Part shown: positions 24,701 through 36,995 of the stretch, piece after piece | Position numbering within the stretch: the stretch's first letter is position 1 | Layout of the letters: each line of letters starts with the position of its first letter | DNA from: Atherinomorus stipes | Lineage: Eukaryota; Chordata; Actinopteri; Atheriniformes; Atherinidae | Length of the DNA stretch: 64,000 bases | Direction: 5' to 3' | Assembly: GCA_023101725.1 (NCBI GenBank) | Contig: JALJCO010001078.1 | Span: 1 to 64,000 of the forward strand | Notes under the pieces: generated by a model | The model's input: the letters and a program-made list of their open reading frames with translations, nothing else | The model's database searches: none | What the model was told of the DNA's origin: nothing | Translations under genes and position numbers: made by a program

Positions 24701-27700
24701 TTCATAAGTCTCCAAACGAGATCTCTCAAATAAAAGTTCCAAGATCAGCTGCCCATCAACACTGAAAAACTGAACCCTGTTGCATTTGCAACCAACACAG
24801 CAGCGAGCTGTGTTTTCATCCAAATGCCAACCGAAGCGAACTTTGGAAATGTCATCGAATAAAAGATGCACATCAGGAACTCATCATGCAAGCTGAAAGC
24901 CGTTTGATGCATACATCCACTTTCTATAGCCGCAACTGGAACCAGAAACCTCCTCTCTGTGAGGCGACCGTGCCCCCACCTCCCAATCTAAAAATAAATG
25001 CAAGAAATACAATACTGTCGTGCATTCATATTTCAATTTTGGGACCATTATCTGCCACTCATTCACACACACAGACAAAAAGAGAAGTAGCTGCAGTGAC
25101 TGGCAAAGACACTCAAACACTTGGGGAATAGATTAGTAGCTGATGAAAGGAACAGCAGAAGCGGGGAGAGGCTGCCTTTAGTGAGTTTGGGAAAGATTTT
25201 GCTCTGTTTGATTAGGAGTGATAGAATGATATCAAAGAGTTATTATTTCTCCAGACAGTAAGTCACTGTGTGACCATTATGAGACACTGCAGGGCGGTGA
25301 AAGCATCTTTTATCTTAAACAGAAGAAAAAAGGGGAGAAAATAAGACAGAGAGGGAGACGGAGCAAGAGATCTGATTAGAGGTGATTAAGATCCTACTGT
25401 TAGGAAAAAGGACGAGATGAGACAGAATCACAAAGTGAAAGAAATGAATGGTCACATGTTCTCCTCCTTCTTATTTCTTTCCTTACTTGACCACTCCTTC
25501 CTCACTCTCATCTTGCCATTTTCTCCTAATCCCTTTTCTCTACAACTCATCACCCCTCTGCTCTTTTTTCTTCTCCTCTCCTGCATATTTAATATGCATT
25601 CATCTGTTACCAGATCTGTTGTGTCATAAAACAGCAAATTACCTCATCTGCCTCCTCCCTTATTTCCCATTACCTCCACTGTCTCCATCTTCTACGACCC
25701 CCCACAGCTCTACCTCCTTTTCGTCCCTTTGTCCTCCACTGTACCTGCTTGTCACCTATTTCTTTTGCTTGCCTCCTCATTCCCTCAGTCCCATCCTTCC
25801 CTTCACAAGTTCCCTCGGCTCTTTGGCTGAGAGATTTCGCCTGCTTCTGTGACCTTTAAAAAACTGCTGATCAAATCCTCCTCCTCATCCCATTATAGAT
25901 GACAAAGAGAGAGAGAGTGGCAAGAGATGGCGGCATGAAGGTGAGGGAGATCAGGTCAGATGGGATAGGATGAGATAGACAGTGAGAAGCTGGACAAAGA
26001 CGGAGGAGAAGATGGGGGTATGGGGAATATCAGGGATGGAGTGGAGAGAGGAAGTTAGAAAATGCCCAAAGACTTTTTATGAGTCACGCAAGAGCATCAC
26101 GACTGAGCAGCATCCAAGCAAATCAGAAACACACTGAAGTAAATATGAGCCCTTTCTCCCTCCTCGACTTTCAAACTAAAACTGTAGATTTCTGTTTCTG
26201 TAACCATCATAAACTTTATCCTCCTAATAAAACTACCTATAGTGGTTTAATGTTAACTTAATTAAAGCTTCTGCCTGCGCAGTATCCCACTGTGTACAGC
26301 AAAAGCAATCCCCTATTGATTTCGGTTCACACAAGGATCAATTCATCTCCATTGGAGGCTATTAGGGACCATTTGTGGCTTCTTAGCCTACTCTCTGAGA
26401 AAGACCAAAGATGGCAAGAATGATGGGATGAGCAAAGGAAGAAGGGAAGGATTAAAGGATGGCAGGAAATGAAAAAGGGACAGAGTACGGGAGTGAGAGC
26501 GAGATAGTGTTGATGGAAAGAGACAATCACGATCATAGGTGAAAATCTCTCTATTAAATATCCAATTTCCCCCATCCAAGCCCACTCATGTCATCACAAC
26601 TCTTCAATCATATCTGTAATAGCCGTAATTTCCTTAGTCACTCAACTATACAAAGACTGCACACAGCTTCAGCTGAAATTCCCATCATGAAATTCCGCTG
26701 GATTTCACTGGGCTGCACTCATGAGAAAAATCAAGAAAGAAAGAAAGAGTAGAACTTGTGAATAAGTTTGACATAATTACCTCTGCAATTTCTCTTTTTC
26801 ACAAAAATCAATGGTCTGTCTGCAATGATGCAGTGAGAAAATAAGTCTTTTTTTTAAACACTTGCCTTGTTGAAGGTCATTTTCACTCTTTTTTATGATG
26901 CTTGCCCTTTTCAATAACTTGCTAGTTTAACGTAGTTGCAACTTGTATAGGTGCTTCAGGGCCATCTAATGACCACAAGAATCACAAAGGACCCCTGATG
27001 AGTGAATCACCACACCTGTTGCTGAGACCAGGGCCAACCAATAAACAAAATTTCACCATCTAGACATACAGTAACTTAAATTTAAAATTTTCATAAGGGA
27101 AAGTTATGTTGTGGATGTATGCATTTTGTCTTTTCTGCATCGGATTATATTGTCTTGACCACTGAATGCCTATGCAACAACCCTGATTTGCAATACAGAC
27201 CATGTTGCTCAGTCCTAGACCATGGTGCAAAAGTAAATCAGTGTTAAAATCAACAATATGTGACAGTTAGCTTATATTGTGCTATAAAAATACTGATAGC
27301 TTTACACTGCTTATCCTCCTCCTCTGTGTTACAAACTGTAGATCCAAGGTATGTTTTCTCCAAGGTCTTCCCAGGATTCGCATTAGAAATGTACACCATA
27401 AAAATTGTTCAATGTCGTGACATATTGTGCAAGGTAAAATATATTACTCTCCTGGATTTCTCATAAAGTTCCTGCTGTGTCTTGCTGGTAAAGAATAATA
27501 GTGGAACCCATCCCACTGGGCTTTCTAACCTGGGTAACGCACTTCAAGAAGGGTGATCTTTGCAAAACATGGAGGCTCCTTCTGGGTCATCTCAGTGTGA
27601 GAGTATCTTGACCAGGTTTGCCTGAGGTGCTGACCTCTGTCTACTGTAGCTAACACCTGATAGATATTCATAAGAACTTAAATAACAACTACAAAAACAC

Positions 27701-27719
27701 AGTGAATTTAGCAGAATCT
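21740..27719. other. Intron-like DNA, nothing recognised
   Basis: About 6 kb. It includes CA/TG-rich stretches around 22910-23340 and a pyrimidine-rich block at about 25455-25830 that keeps several frames open. The longest open frame (23715-24272, plus strand, 185 codons) shows no domain, no convincing start context and no codon pattern that would separate it from chance. Confidence 0.55.
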
Positions 27720-28703
27720 AATGTCAAGATGGCTTTATAGATGCTGTCATCTGTAAGCAAGAGGCCCATGCCTTACCATGTCATTTAAGCCACTTTAACA
27801 ACACTGTCAGCCGCACATCTATAATGCAAATCTACCTCTATGAAATCCCAAAGCTGCTCTATTGGCTTGAGATCCGGTGACTTTTGGAGTATGGTAAACT
27901 CACTGTCATGTTTAAGGATTCAGTTTGAGATTATTTGAGCTTTGTTACACAGTGCATTATCCTGTTGAAAGTACAGAAGCCACAGAAGATGCTGTGGTCA
28001 TAAAGGGATGGACATAGTCAGCAGCATACTCAGGGAGGCTGTGATGGTTAAATGATGCTCAGTAGGAACCCAGAGAATGCCAAGAAACTATTCCAGACAC
28101 CACTACACCACCAGCAGTGTGAACCGCTGATGCAAAGCAGGATAAATCCATGCTTTCATGCATTTTTCCATCTTCTATTGTCCAGTTTTGATGAGTTTGT
28201 GTGAACTGTAGCTTCAGTTTCCAGTGTGTAACTGGAGTGCCTGCACCTGCTTCAAGATTGGAGGTGTTTTGCATTCAGTGATGGTATCTTGTAACCAGTC
28301 ATCTGAGTCATCTGAGTCACTTTGCCTTCCTATAATCTTGAACCATTCTACCCATTCGCTTCTGATCTCTGACATCAACAAGGCATTTTGGTTCAGACAA
28401 CTGCTGCTTAGTGGATATTTTCTCTTTTCAGACCATTCTCCGTAAACCCTCGAGATGGTTGTGTGGAAAAATCCCAGTAGATCAGCAGTTTCTGAAATAC
28501 TCAAACCAGCCCATTTGGTACCAACAACAGTTCAATCACCTAAATTCTTTTTCTTCTCCACTCTAATGCTCGGTTTGAACTTCAACAAGCTGTCTTGACC
28601 ATGTTTACATGCCTAAATGTATTGATTTGCTGCCATGTGATTGACCCATTAGCTTTTTGTGTTAACAAGCAAATGAACCTAAAGTAGTGGCCAGTCAGTG
28701 TTC
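27720..28703 (-). mobile_element. Tc1/mariner-type transposon relic
   Basis: The minus strand retains transposase fragments. Helix-turn-helix segments such as SISETADLLGF, TTISRVYGEWSEK and LQFTQTHQNWTIED are spread over 28059-28504 in shifted frames with stops. The right end, CCTAAAGTAGTGGCCAGTCAGTG, resembles the usual terminal repeat of this fish family. The left end is ragged and its boundary is approximate. It also contains GAAATCCCAAAGCTGCTC-type sequence from the element's 3' part. Non-functional. Confidence 0.85.
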
Positions 28704-30149
28704 TGTTCTGACCTACACAAACAAAATACAGCATTACTGTTCAGGTTTTATGGTAGATATTACAAAATGATTCTGCCCATAAACACCTCACTAATAAGTC
28801 AATATGTTCCTAATATGTAATGACTGTTCCTATTATTTTTTAACAACTCCTAAATGTCTGAATGTGTGGCATTAGGGGAAAAATCTGTAAATTCTTTCTA
28901 CACTCTTTGAGTTACATTAAAAAAAGAAAGGAAAAAGAAAACCCCCAAAACTCAGAGCCAATAAAATTTGGAAATAAGACTTTTTTTTTTTTTTTGTTCC
29001 AGATGGCTCCTTGAAGTCTGTTCTTAACCCATTTTGTCTGATTGTGAATAATTCAACAAGAATAATTGAATTGTGGCTAGAATATCAGTAGAATTTCACA
29101 AGCTTTATTATTTTATTTTAGCTGTCAAGAGAGGCAATCAACACACTGCACGATGCCCAATCATACATATTAAAAATATTGGTCCAATACTTGCCATTTG
29201 TTCATAGATTCCTGCCCAGATCATTTGCATTTGTTTAAATCCTTTTACACATTTGCTGGCCAGCCATAATGTCAATTTCTATAAACCTGGCTGTCATGAC
29301 AGTCAACAGATGGATAAAGAGAATGGAGGCCATGTTAGCCTGTTAGCAACACTCTAGAAGTATCCTGATGCGTAATAGAGAACAACCAAAATGAATAAAG
29401 ATGATGGTGTGTAAATGAAAACTGTGTTGAAGAGAAGTACTTGCAGATTGTCATTAAGATCACTCATCTTCATACTACAGCTCCTGACAGGGTACTTAGA
29501 AACATGATGAGCAACTGGCTGGCCTACGGGCAAAATCCATTTTCTCACCTAATTTGCCATAATAAGCTCCAGCACCTGAACAAATTGTGACGGAAATTTG
29601 GATCCCATGAATGTCCAACGTACTGAACTGGAAGGTCACTGGTAAAACAGGATGCTAAATTTATCTCTGCAACATAACCATAACTACCACTGAGGGATTT
29701 CCCTTTTGCTACTGTCTGCTGATGTTGTTATCCTCAGCTTGGAACAACACCTAAAATGCTTTTAGCTTTGGAACAAGGCATTTGCATTATACAATAAAGC
29801 AACCTTATTTACTTTAAGATAAATAACATTCTTTCTCAACATGGTATTCATTATGTACTACTGGCTTAATATTGAAGCTATCAACAAAGTTGTTTCTTTG
29901 ATTATGAATTTGGGTGGACTTTATATCAGAGATAATAACAACAACAACAAAACAAAATAACTTAAACTTTTCCTTTTCCTATAGTGTGTTTTTCTACTTT
30001 TACAGAACAGCTCAAAGCTTCTGAGATTTTATGCATCAGTACAATTAAAAAAAAATACTATCTGGTCTTCATCATGTCTTAAAAGTAAGTAAATAAAAAC
30101 TCAGATCAATGGCATGAGAAAGTAGTTAAACCATGACTTTATTTGGGGA
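28704..30149. other. AT-rich intron-like DNA, nothing recognised
   Basis: Poly(T) at 28981-28995 and a short CAA repeat near 29937-29960. No gene seen. Confidence 0.6.
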
Positions 30150-31130
30150 AAAAAGTGTGGGGGAAAAAAAGTGTTGCTCTATATTGCTGGTCTGGAGAAT
30201 TTAGGTGTGTTTTCACACAATGTCAAGGAGGAAAGACATCAGCAGTTATCTGAGAGAGACAACTGTGGCTGCCCATCAATCTGGGAAGGGTTACTGTATC
30301 AACCCATTTCTAAACAATATGGAGTCCATCCTACAACAGCAACAGAGATTATTCATTCATTCATGACAGCAGGTTCATCCCACAATCAGAGAAACTGCAA
30401 AAAACCTTAAAGCGACATCTCAGGCTCAGTGAAGTACAGTGAAAAGAAAGACTGAACATGTATGACTTGTTTGGAAGATGCTCATTAAAAGAACAAGCCA
30501 CTGGGGATTTGGTTTGCATTCAGACAAACCACAAACAATTAAACTCCCTCACTCCAAGGGTCAGGGTGAGGAAACAGTCCTAACAGTCACACCGTTATGA
30601 AGAACAAGACCAAAGTACAGATCTGGCAATGATGAACAGCACAATGTCTGGTTGAAACCAGACACAACAGTCAGGCACAGAGGTGGGGAGGGGAGGATTT
30701 GAGCTTGTTCACCAGCAACAGGACATGTTGAAGTCACAGAGGTGATCACAAACTCCTCTGTATAACAAAATATTTCAGTCAACTGTGAGGCCGTCTGCTG
30801 GCCGACAGCTAAACCTTGTCTGAAACAGTCATGCAACAGAGCAAATGTCCCAAGCACAGCAGCTAACCTGATTCAAATACTGTGTTGGAGCCTTCAAACT
30901 AAAACAAACATCTATAATCTAAAACAAGACTGTGAAGAAAAGTGAACCAAATTCCCTCCACAGTGATGCTGGAGACAGAAAATGATTACATCAATGTACT
31001 GTTTAAATGCAAAGTAGTTCTACAAGCTACTAATTGTTCACTAAGTTTTTCCACACATTGCTTATATACAGTAGATAATTAAATATTGCATTATGTTGTG
31101 TTATTATCAAACCAAGTCTTAAGACCTGGT
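30150..31130 (+). mobile_element. Tc1-type transposon relic (different family)
   Basis: The plus strand contains blocks typical of a fish Tc1 transposase gene: GTCAAGGAGGAAAGACATCA, GCCCATCAATCTGGGAAGGG, TGGAGTCCATC, TATGACTTGTTTGGAAG, CTCCTCTGTATA, CGACAGCTAAA and TTCTACAAGCTACTAATTG near the 3' end. Frames are interrupted by stops and indels, and the catalytic residues are not traceable in one frame. Ends are approximate. The hAT element at 31192-32589 lies just beyond its 3' end. Confidence 0.85.
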
Positions 31131-31191
31131 TAAAACTGAATATTTATTTCTTTACTGAGCTTGTTCTAATACATAAAACCTTAGATACAGT

Positions 31192-32589
31192 CAGTGCCTG
31201 AAATTCACTTCGGGACTGCGGGAATCGCACATAATACCATCAATTCCCGCAAACTTCGCTCTTATAATGCGGGAAGTTCCCGCTTGCAATTGCAGCGACG
31301 TAATATGCATTGAACGTTTGCATCAGAGCCATAAAATAACACAGAATAAAGGGCTCGACACGCTTGAGGCAATGTCGCTCCTTCTTCATTCATTCATTCA
31401 TTCAGGAGTGACGTCACCTCCCGCGTCGGCCCTTTAGTAAAGCGCGCTCCCTTTCTCTCTCCCTCTCAGTCTCAGCTCCTCTCAACAAACAAATTGCCAC
31501 CGGTAAGACATTACTTTCACTGAGTCTTATAATGTAAATCTAACTTCGGGTCACCTGAAGGGAAGCTAGTCTGGACCAACACCAGTAAAGATCTGCGCTG
31601 TGGTGGCGCCGGTGTCGGTCTCATTTAAAACCCAAATCCTCCGGATCCTCAGGTAGCACCGGTGCTGGACACGGTACCAAGCAGCCCAAAGAAAAGTTTT
31701 AGCCTAACTGGCTCAGAATATCCGTGGCTTGATCATAATGATGGAGACACAAGCTGCTCAGTTTAATGTTGGTGTGATGAGACCAACATCCGCGCTGCGT
31801 CACCTTTTCTTACATGGCAGCTGAATGTGAGATCGACTCAAGATAATATTAATAGTTTGATATTATGAAAACATTTTTATATTTTGACGCATAGGCTAAA
31901 CAGCATTAAATATGTCATATTAAAAATCTAAATTTGGTATTTTGGAGAAAGATGCTGATTTGGGAATGTTTCTTCGTCATTTTGTCACATTCTCACTGCT
32001 CTTCACTTGTTCTTGTTTATCTCAGCTTCTTTAGGCTATTGTATTTTCTGTGTTTTTATTTTCTTTCCTATTAAGTATCTTTGGGTGTTCTTGAAGCTGT
32101 TATTAAATGTGTTATTATTATATTCATTAAGTTTCTGACAGTTTTCTAGCCTTGCATGTAGAAGATGCTCTGTCCTCCCCAAGACCAGTTTTATTTTAAC
32201 AGAACTTTTATCAAATGCAAGAGATTACGTAGAGGAGAGAGAACAGAACAGAGCTGGAAGAAAGAACCACCAGAACCACTTATTATAATTATGCAGTTGA
32301 AAGATGCAACAGATTACTGCAATATATACTTTTTATACCAAGCTGGTAAAAACTGATGATGGCTGATAAAGAGAATGGAGACGGGACAAGAGAGCTGTCT
32401 AAGATGGAAACTAAGAGGGACGAAAAAGACAAATTAATGTTCCTTATTAATCTGAGGTTGGGGTAGGACACTGTAAGACCTGTGGTGAAGCGCCCTGTAA
32501 ATATCCCCTCCAAAGTATGCAAATCCCCCCTTGGTGAAGCATATAAAGGGGGAATTCCCCCCATTTTGAGAAGTGAATTTCAAGCCCTG
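31192..32589. mobile_element. Non-autonomous hAT transposon with perfect TSD
   Basis: A perfect 8-bp duplication GATACAGT flanks it (31184-31191 and 32590-32597). The terminal inverted repeats match 18 of 20: CAGTGCCTGAAATTCACTTC on the left and, on the opposite strand, CAGGGCTTGAAATTCACTTC on the right. The 1398-bp interior lacks a transposase. Its left third (31380-31700) is relatively GC-rich and includes CACCGGTAAGACATT, a splice-donor-like sequence after a CT-rich leader. It may be the promoter and first exon of a lost transposase gene. Confidence 0.88.
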
Positions 32590-32597
32590 GATACAGT

Positions 32598-35500
32598 ATA
32601 AGAGAGGGTATGCTTTGTTTTCCACGATTATTCCTCTAAAGCGCCAATTCCTCTTCTTCTCCATGAATCCATCCCACATCTCCTTGACAATTAACTGGAG
32701 TGATTAATATTCCTAGGAAACATTTCTTTATGTAAACGTGGCATTTAAATGTCAAAAACACCAGCTAATCAGTTTGGTATTTCAACAGATCTCCCCTCTC
32801 TGTCTCTCACTGTCCACCCCACTGTCTTTATAAATTTCTGCCAATGCTCTTTTGTTTTTCTGGCAGCTGGATGCCGCTCTCCCTCTGCCTATAAACAAGA
32901 ATGAAAAAGCTAGCTTTTTTGTTTGCTTGCTATCCGTTACCTTGATATATCCGGCCAGTTCAACCTGTTACTAGCTTGTAGGGAGACACACTAAATCTCA
33001 GCACTGTGTCATGTAACAGTAATAAGATTAAATGGTTTGTTTTTGACTATCAAATGAGCATAGCTTGTCAAATAAAATGAGTACACCCCGCATCTTCAAG
33101 TACAAAGTGAGGATTATATTTGTAGCATCTTAATGTTAATGCAGCTACACATGCACACAAATCTAATGCATATAGTACAGCACATGCTACAAAACAAAAC
33201 CCTGGCAACATGGATGTAGATACGTACGCAGCTGGATGACATTCCATCTCTCAGACTATCAATCAGCTATGATTAGCTTGTCTCAAAAAAAGAACACGTG
33301 TGTGTACGAGTGTGTGCATTGGATTGAATGCTGACACTGAGCTGAATGTGTCATTAGCAATAATTGCAGGTTGCAGCAGAAGCTCTTTATAGTCATTTAC
33401 AATGACTGACCAACTGATTATCATTAATATTATACACATCATCTCCCCTCTTTCTTCCTCCCTCCTCGGCTTGCTCATCCTCTTTGTTCTAATCTGTGCT
33501 TTGCTGTAATAATCGAACTGTTGAGACATGAATTTAATGTCTTCAATGGAGGCCCTTGTACATGCGTTTGCCTCTCTGCTGCCGCCTTTGTAAGCTCTCC
33601 CTTCCTCTATCTGTCTGTCAGATTGCCTTTTTTTGTCTGATCCAGCCCCACTGAAAACGCACTGACATTATCAGAGGAAAGCAGAGAGAATGAAAAGCAC
33701 AGATCTGTCTCAATATCTTTATCAGCTCTGATGCTTTGATCTAAACAGGACAGACTTTGATGAAATCACATCAGACAGGAGGAGGCAACAAACTGGACTG
33801 AACAAGTGGAAAATACAGTCTGAGTGTTTGCTTAGAGATGAGAAGGAAGCGTCTCTGTACATTTCAAATTGTTCTACTGATATATTATTGAGATCTTCCT
33901 GATAGATTATGAAGTGGTTAGTGGTTAAGTCTTATTATTCCCTGTGGTTATACACTGAGGAAATTTGTAGCAAATTGTAAAGTTGCAGTGATTTCAAACA
34001 GATCAGAGCAGCTATTCAATTTGTGTAAAGGATTGTGTTTTATTTCTTTTCCCCTCTTAGCTCTTTAATGACTCCAGTTTCTCCTCCTTATTGCCCTCTC
34101 CTCCTTCTTTATCTTCCAACCCACCCAGTGGATCTCTCTCTCTCTCTCTCTCTCTCTCTGCCATTACAAACCTCTCCACTGTCTTGCATTTGGCTCATCA
34201 ATTTTGCCATCCCTCCTTTTGTTCTCCTCCATCCATCCCTTTCTTTTTTCCATTCGCCATCCTTGCCTACTTTTGCCTCCATTCCCATTATCTTGCCTTC
34301 CCCGTCTTCCCTTCTCTTGCCCTGCGCCTCCATCCTCCCCTCCCTCCAGTAATCGGTTTCTGTGTCACTATTCAAGATACGCACACACACACAAATGCAG
34401 TAGCATCCCCTTCTCAGTCAATCTGTAAATGAATTATCAGCCCACCAATGGTTTTCCATTCGTACACTCTTATATCTTAATGGACGATCTATGAAGGCAG
34501 TGCTTTTATGAGAATAAAATGTGTGTGTGTGTCTGTGTGCTGGTTAGCTCAACTGCTGCATGATAAATAGGAAGTATGAGGAAGTACCTCAATCGTACCC
34601 AGGGGCTCTTGTTTTGTGTGTGTTAAGTGCATGCGTGTGCGCTCATGTCTGCATGTTTAACGTGTTGTCAGGCTTTTGTGGGTGCAGAAGCAGAGTAATG
34701 GCAGTGCGCATCCAACGTGTTTTGTATTTTGAGTGCATGCACGTGTGCGAGGGAAGAAGCGCGAGCGGGAATGACACCAGATAAACCCACAGATGGACGC
34801 CCAGCGGGCTGAGAAACATTAAGACAGCACAAACACATTAACACACACACACAGTGGTAAGAAGATACTGGCCTCTCCCTATCCCCGAATAACCACATGG
34901 GAGGCGAATGAAATCAACCACATCATTGGTGGTTGTGGTGTGTGCATGTGTGCCTACAGATGAGCAGAATGCAACTCAGCGTGTATTGTGCAGTTTTTGG
35001 TAAAAGAAATCACTTTGAGGAGATAAATAATATAAAATCTGATTCCTGCACATCATCAGAGAAAGTACATCATGAAGACAAAGAGGTAGACTTTCTCAGC
35101 ACATGCTGTTCCCTAAAGCACTTCAGCTCCCTTAGTAAGTCTGGAGAAAACAGCATGAGTGTATTTTATTGTGTTTGGGTCAGAGCCAAAACTAAATTAA
35201 CTTTGAGTCCTGGCTTGAATGGGAGACATGAACAGAACCTGTAGTGTCCCGGCCAACAATGAACTGCCGGCTATCTCTGTCATCTTATTTAAAATAAGCT
35301 TCACTGTGCTCGAGCCACTCATATCATCAACGGGTGCCAGGCACTTTATTTCTTCCTGCTCACTGTTGTGAAGCAGAAAATGTGGCCATATCCCCCATAA
35401 TATTACTTTGTCTATAACCAAGGCCATGTTGTTGATCGTCCAGTCGCCAGCAGCGATGCAAAACCAAGAGGGTGCATGTGCACATGAAGGCCCATCTGTG

Positions 35501-36629
35501 TGTTTACTGTACAGGAACGCCTACAAGCAGATTGCACTTAGGCCATTTATGATGCCTTAAATCTGGAAGCCGCTTCAGCTCTCCATCAGTAGGCAACCTG
35601 CTGCGGAGGTCCAGACAGACAGCTTTTACAACCATATTTTCAAAAAAGTTATGCGCTGTGTGTAATGAAAATAAAAACAGAAAATAAATGCGATGATTTG
35701 AATTTGATGCCAGCAAATAAAAAAAGCTGTAACAGAGGCAGATTAACAGCTGTTTTGGGGAACTAGGGGGAGATGCTGTAGTTTTGGAGGCTATTTTCTT
35801 CCCCCTCTCTGCTTTTCAATGTGGCTGACAGGTCTGGATGGCAGGTAGGCCAGATTTGCACCTGGCCTCGTTTACTTCAGTGAAATGCTGCTGTAATACC
35901 GTTGGAATGCAGTTTGGCAAGGTCTGGCTGAAATAATCAGTATCTTTCCTCAAATAGTTGTAATTTGGTTGGCAGGATATACCGCTCCCAATCCTGCATA
36001 TATCATTCAGCCTTAACACAGATGTACAAGTTATCTTTACCATGTGCAGTAATGCGCCCCATGCCAGTCCTCATGCTGGTGTGTGAAGTGTGTGCTGGTA
36101 AGAAGCTGAATGGTGCATTGCCTCTGTAGGGAGGAGAATATGACATTTATGTCCTCAAAAGAATTACAAATTTTAATTTGTGAAGCCATAAATCATTATT
36201 GTAAGCCAAGTATTGAGCTATATAGTAAGATATTAGAATAAATAAGTGAAACTGATAACACAACAGTGAAGTTACCAAGTCCTTTCCAAAGCGCGTCAAT
36301 ACCACACGTCTCCCCTTAAGGGCAGCAGCCCATGAAAACGCCATCATGGGTGTCTTCCTGACCTCAATTTCTCCGGATTCTCTGAACTTTCAAATCATAT
36401 TACAAAGAGATGGAAAGCCCTTATTATCATAGTAATCATAGTAAAATAAAATCTGGAGTTCTATAATGTAAAAATGACTTTGAATTATGACAACCTTACA
36501 CTGATAATAATTTTACTGAACAGATTGTGACTGCATAATCATAACACGACTGCACAATCATAACATTGTGTCAATACCCCATTGGACCATGGTTGTTAAG
36601 TTTTCAATAATTACATAGTTAACACCAAA
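32598..36629. other. Intron-like DNA with simple repeats
   Basis: No gene recognised. It contains a (TC)n microsatellite at 34133-34159 within a longer pyrimidine-rich stretch (34060-34350) and TG-rich patches around 34520-34760. Open frames in the pyrimidine-rich stretch are compositional. Confidence 0.55.
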
Positions 36630-36995
36630 CACAGCTTATCAGCACACACACCAGCTGCCAAGCACAGAGGTGGGAGGTTGATGATTTAGGCTTGCTTTGC
36701 AGACACGGAAATGGACACTTCACTCCATCAACCCTGACCTCCTCTGTATCCCCGAGTTGAATGTTAGGTTATCTGTCTGGCAGTTAAAACCAGGTCATGC
36801 AACAAGAAAGTGATCCCAAACTCAACAGCAAATCTACAACACAATGGCAGAAAAAAAAAATCAAGGGATTGCATTCTACCCCACTAAAATCCCACGGTTG
36901 GTTCCCAACAAAGCTGTGCAAACGTCAATTAACTGAATCAATGTTATAAAGAATAGTGAGTGAAAAACTCCCCCACTACAAGCAAAATACAGAAC
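36630..36995 (+). mobile_element. Tc1-type transposon relic, 3' half
   Basis: Shares blocks with the relic at 30150-31130 and the same transposase family: CCAAACACAGC, CAAGCACAGAGGTGGGAGG, TTGCAGACAC, AAAACCAGGTCATGCAACA, TGATCCCAAACTCAACAGC and AATCTACAACACAATGGCAG. Stops and indels throughout. Ends uncertain. Confidence 0.8.

Noticed and set aside
25448..25852. 134-codon plus-strand frame
   Set aside because: Serine/leucine/proline-rich translation of a pyrimidine-rich tract. Compositional.
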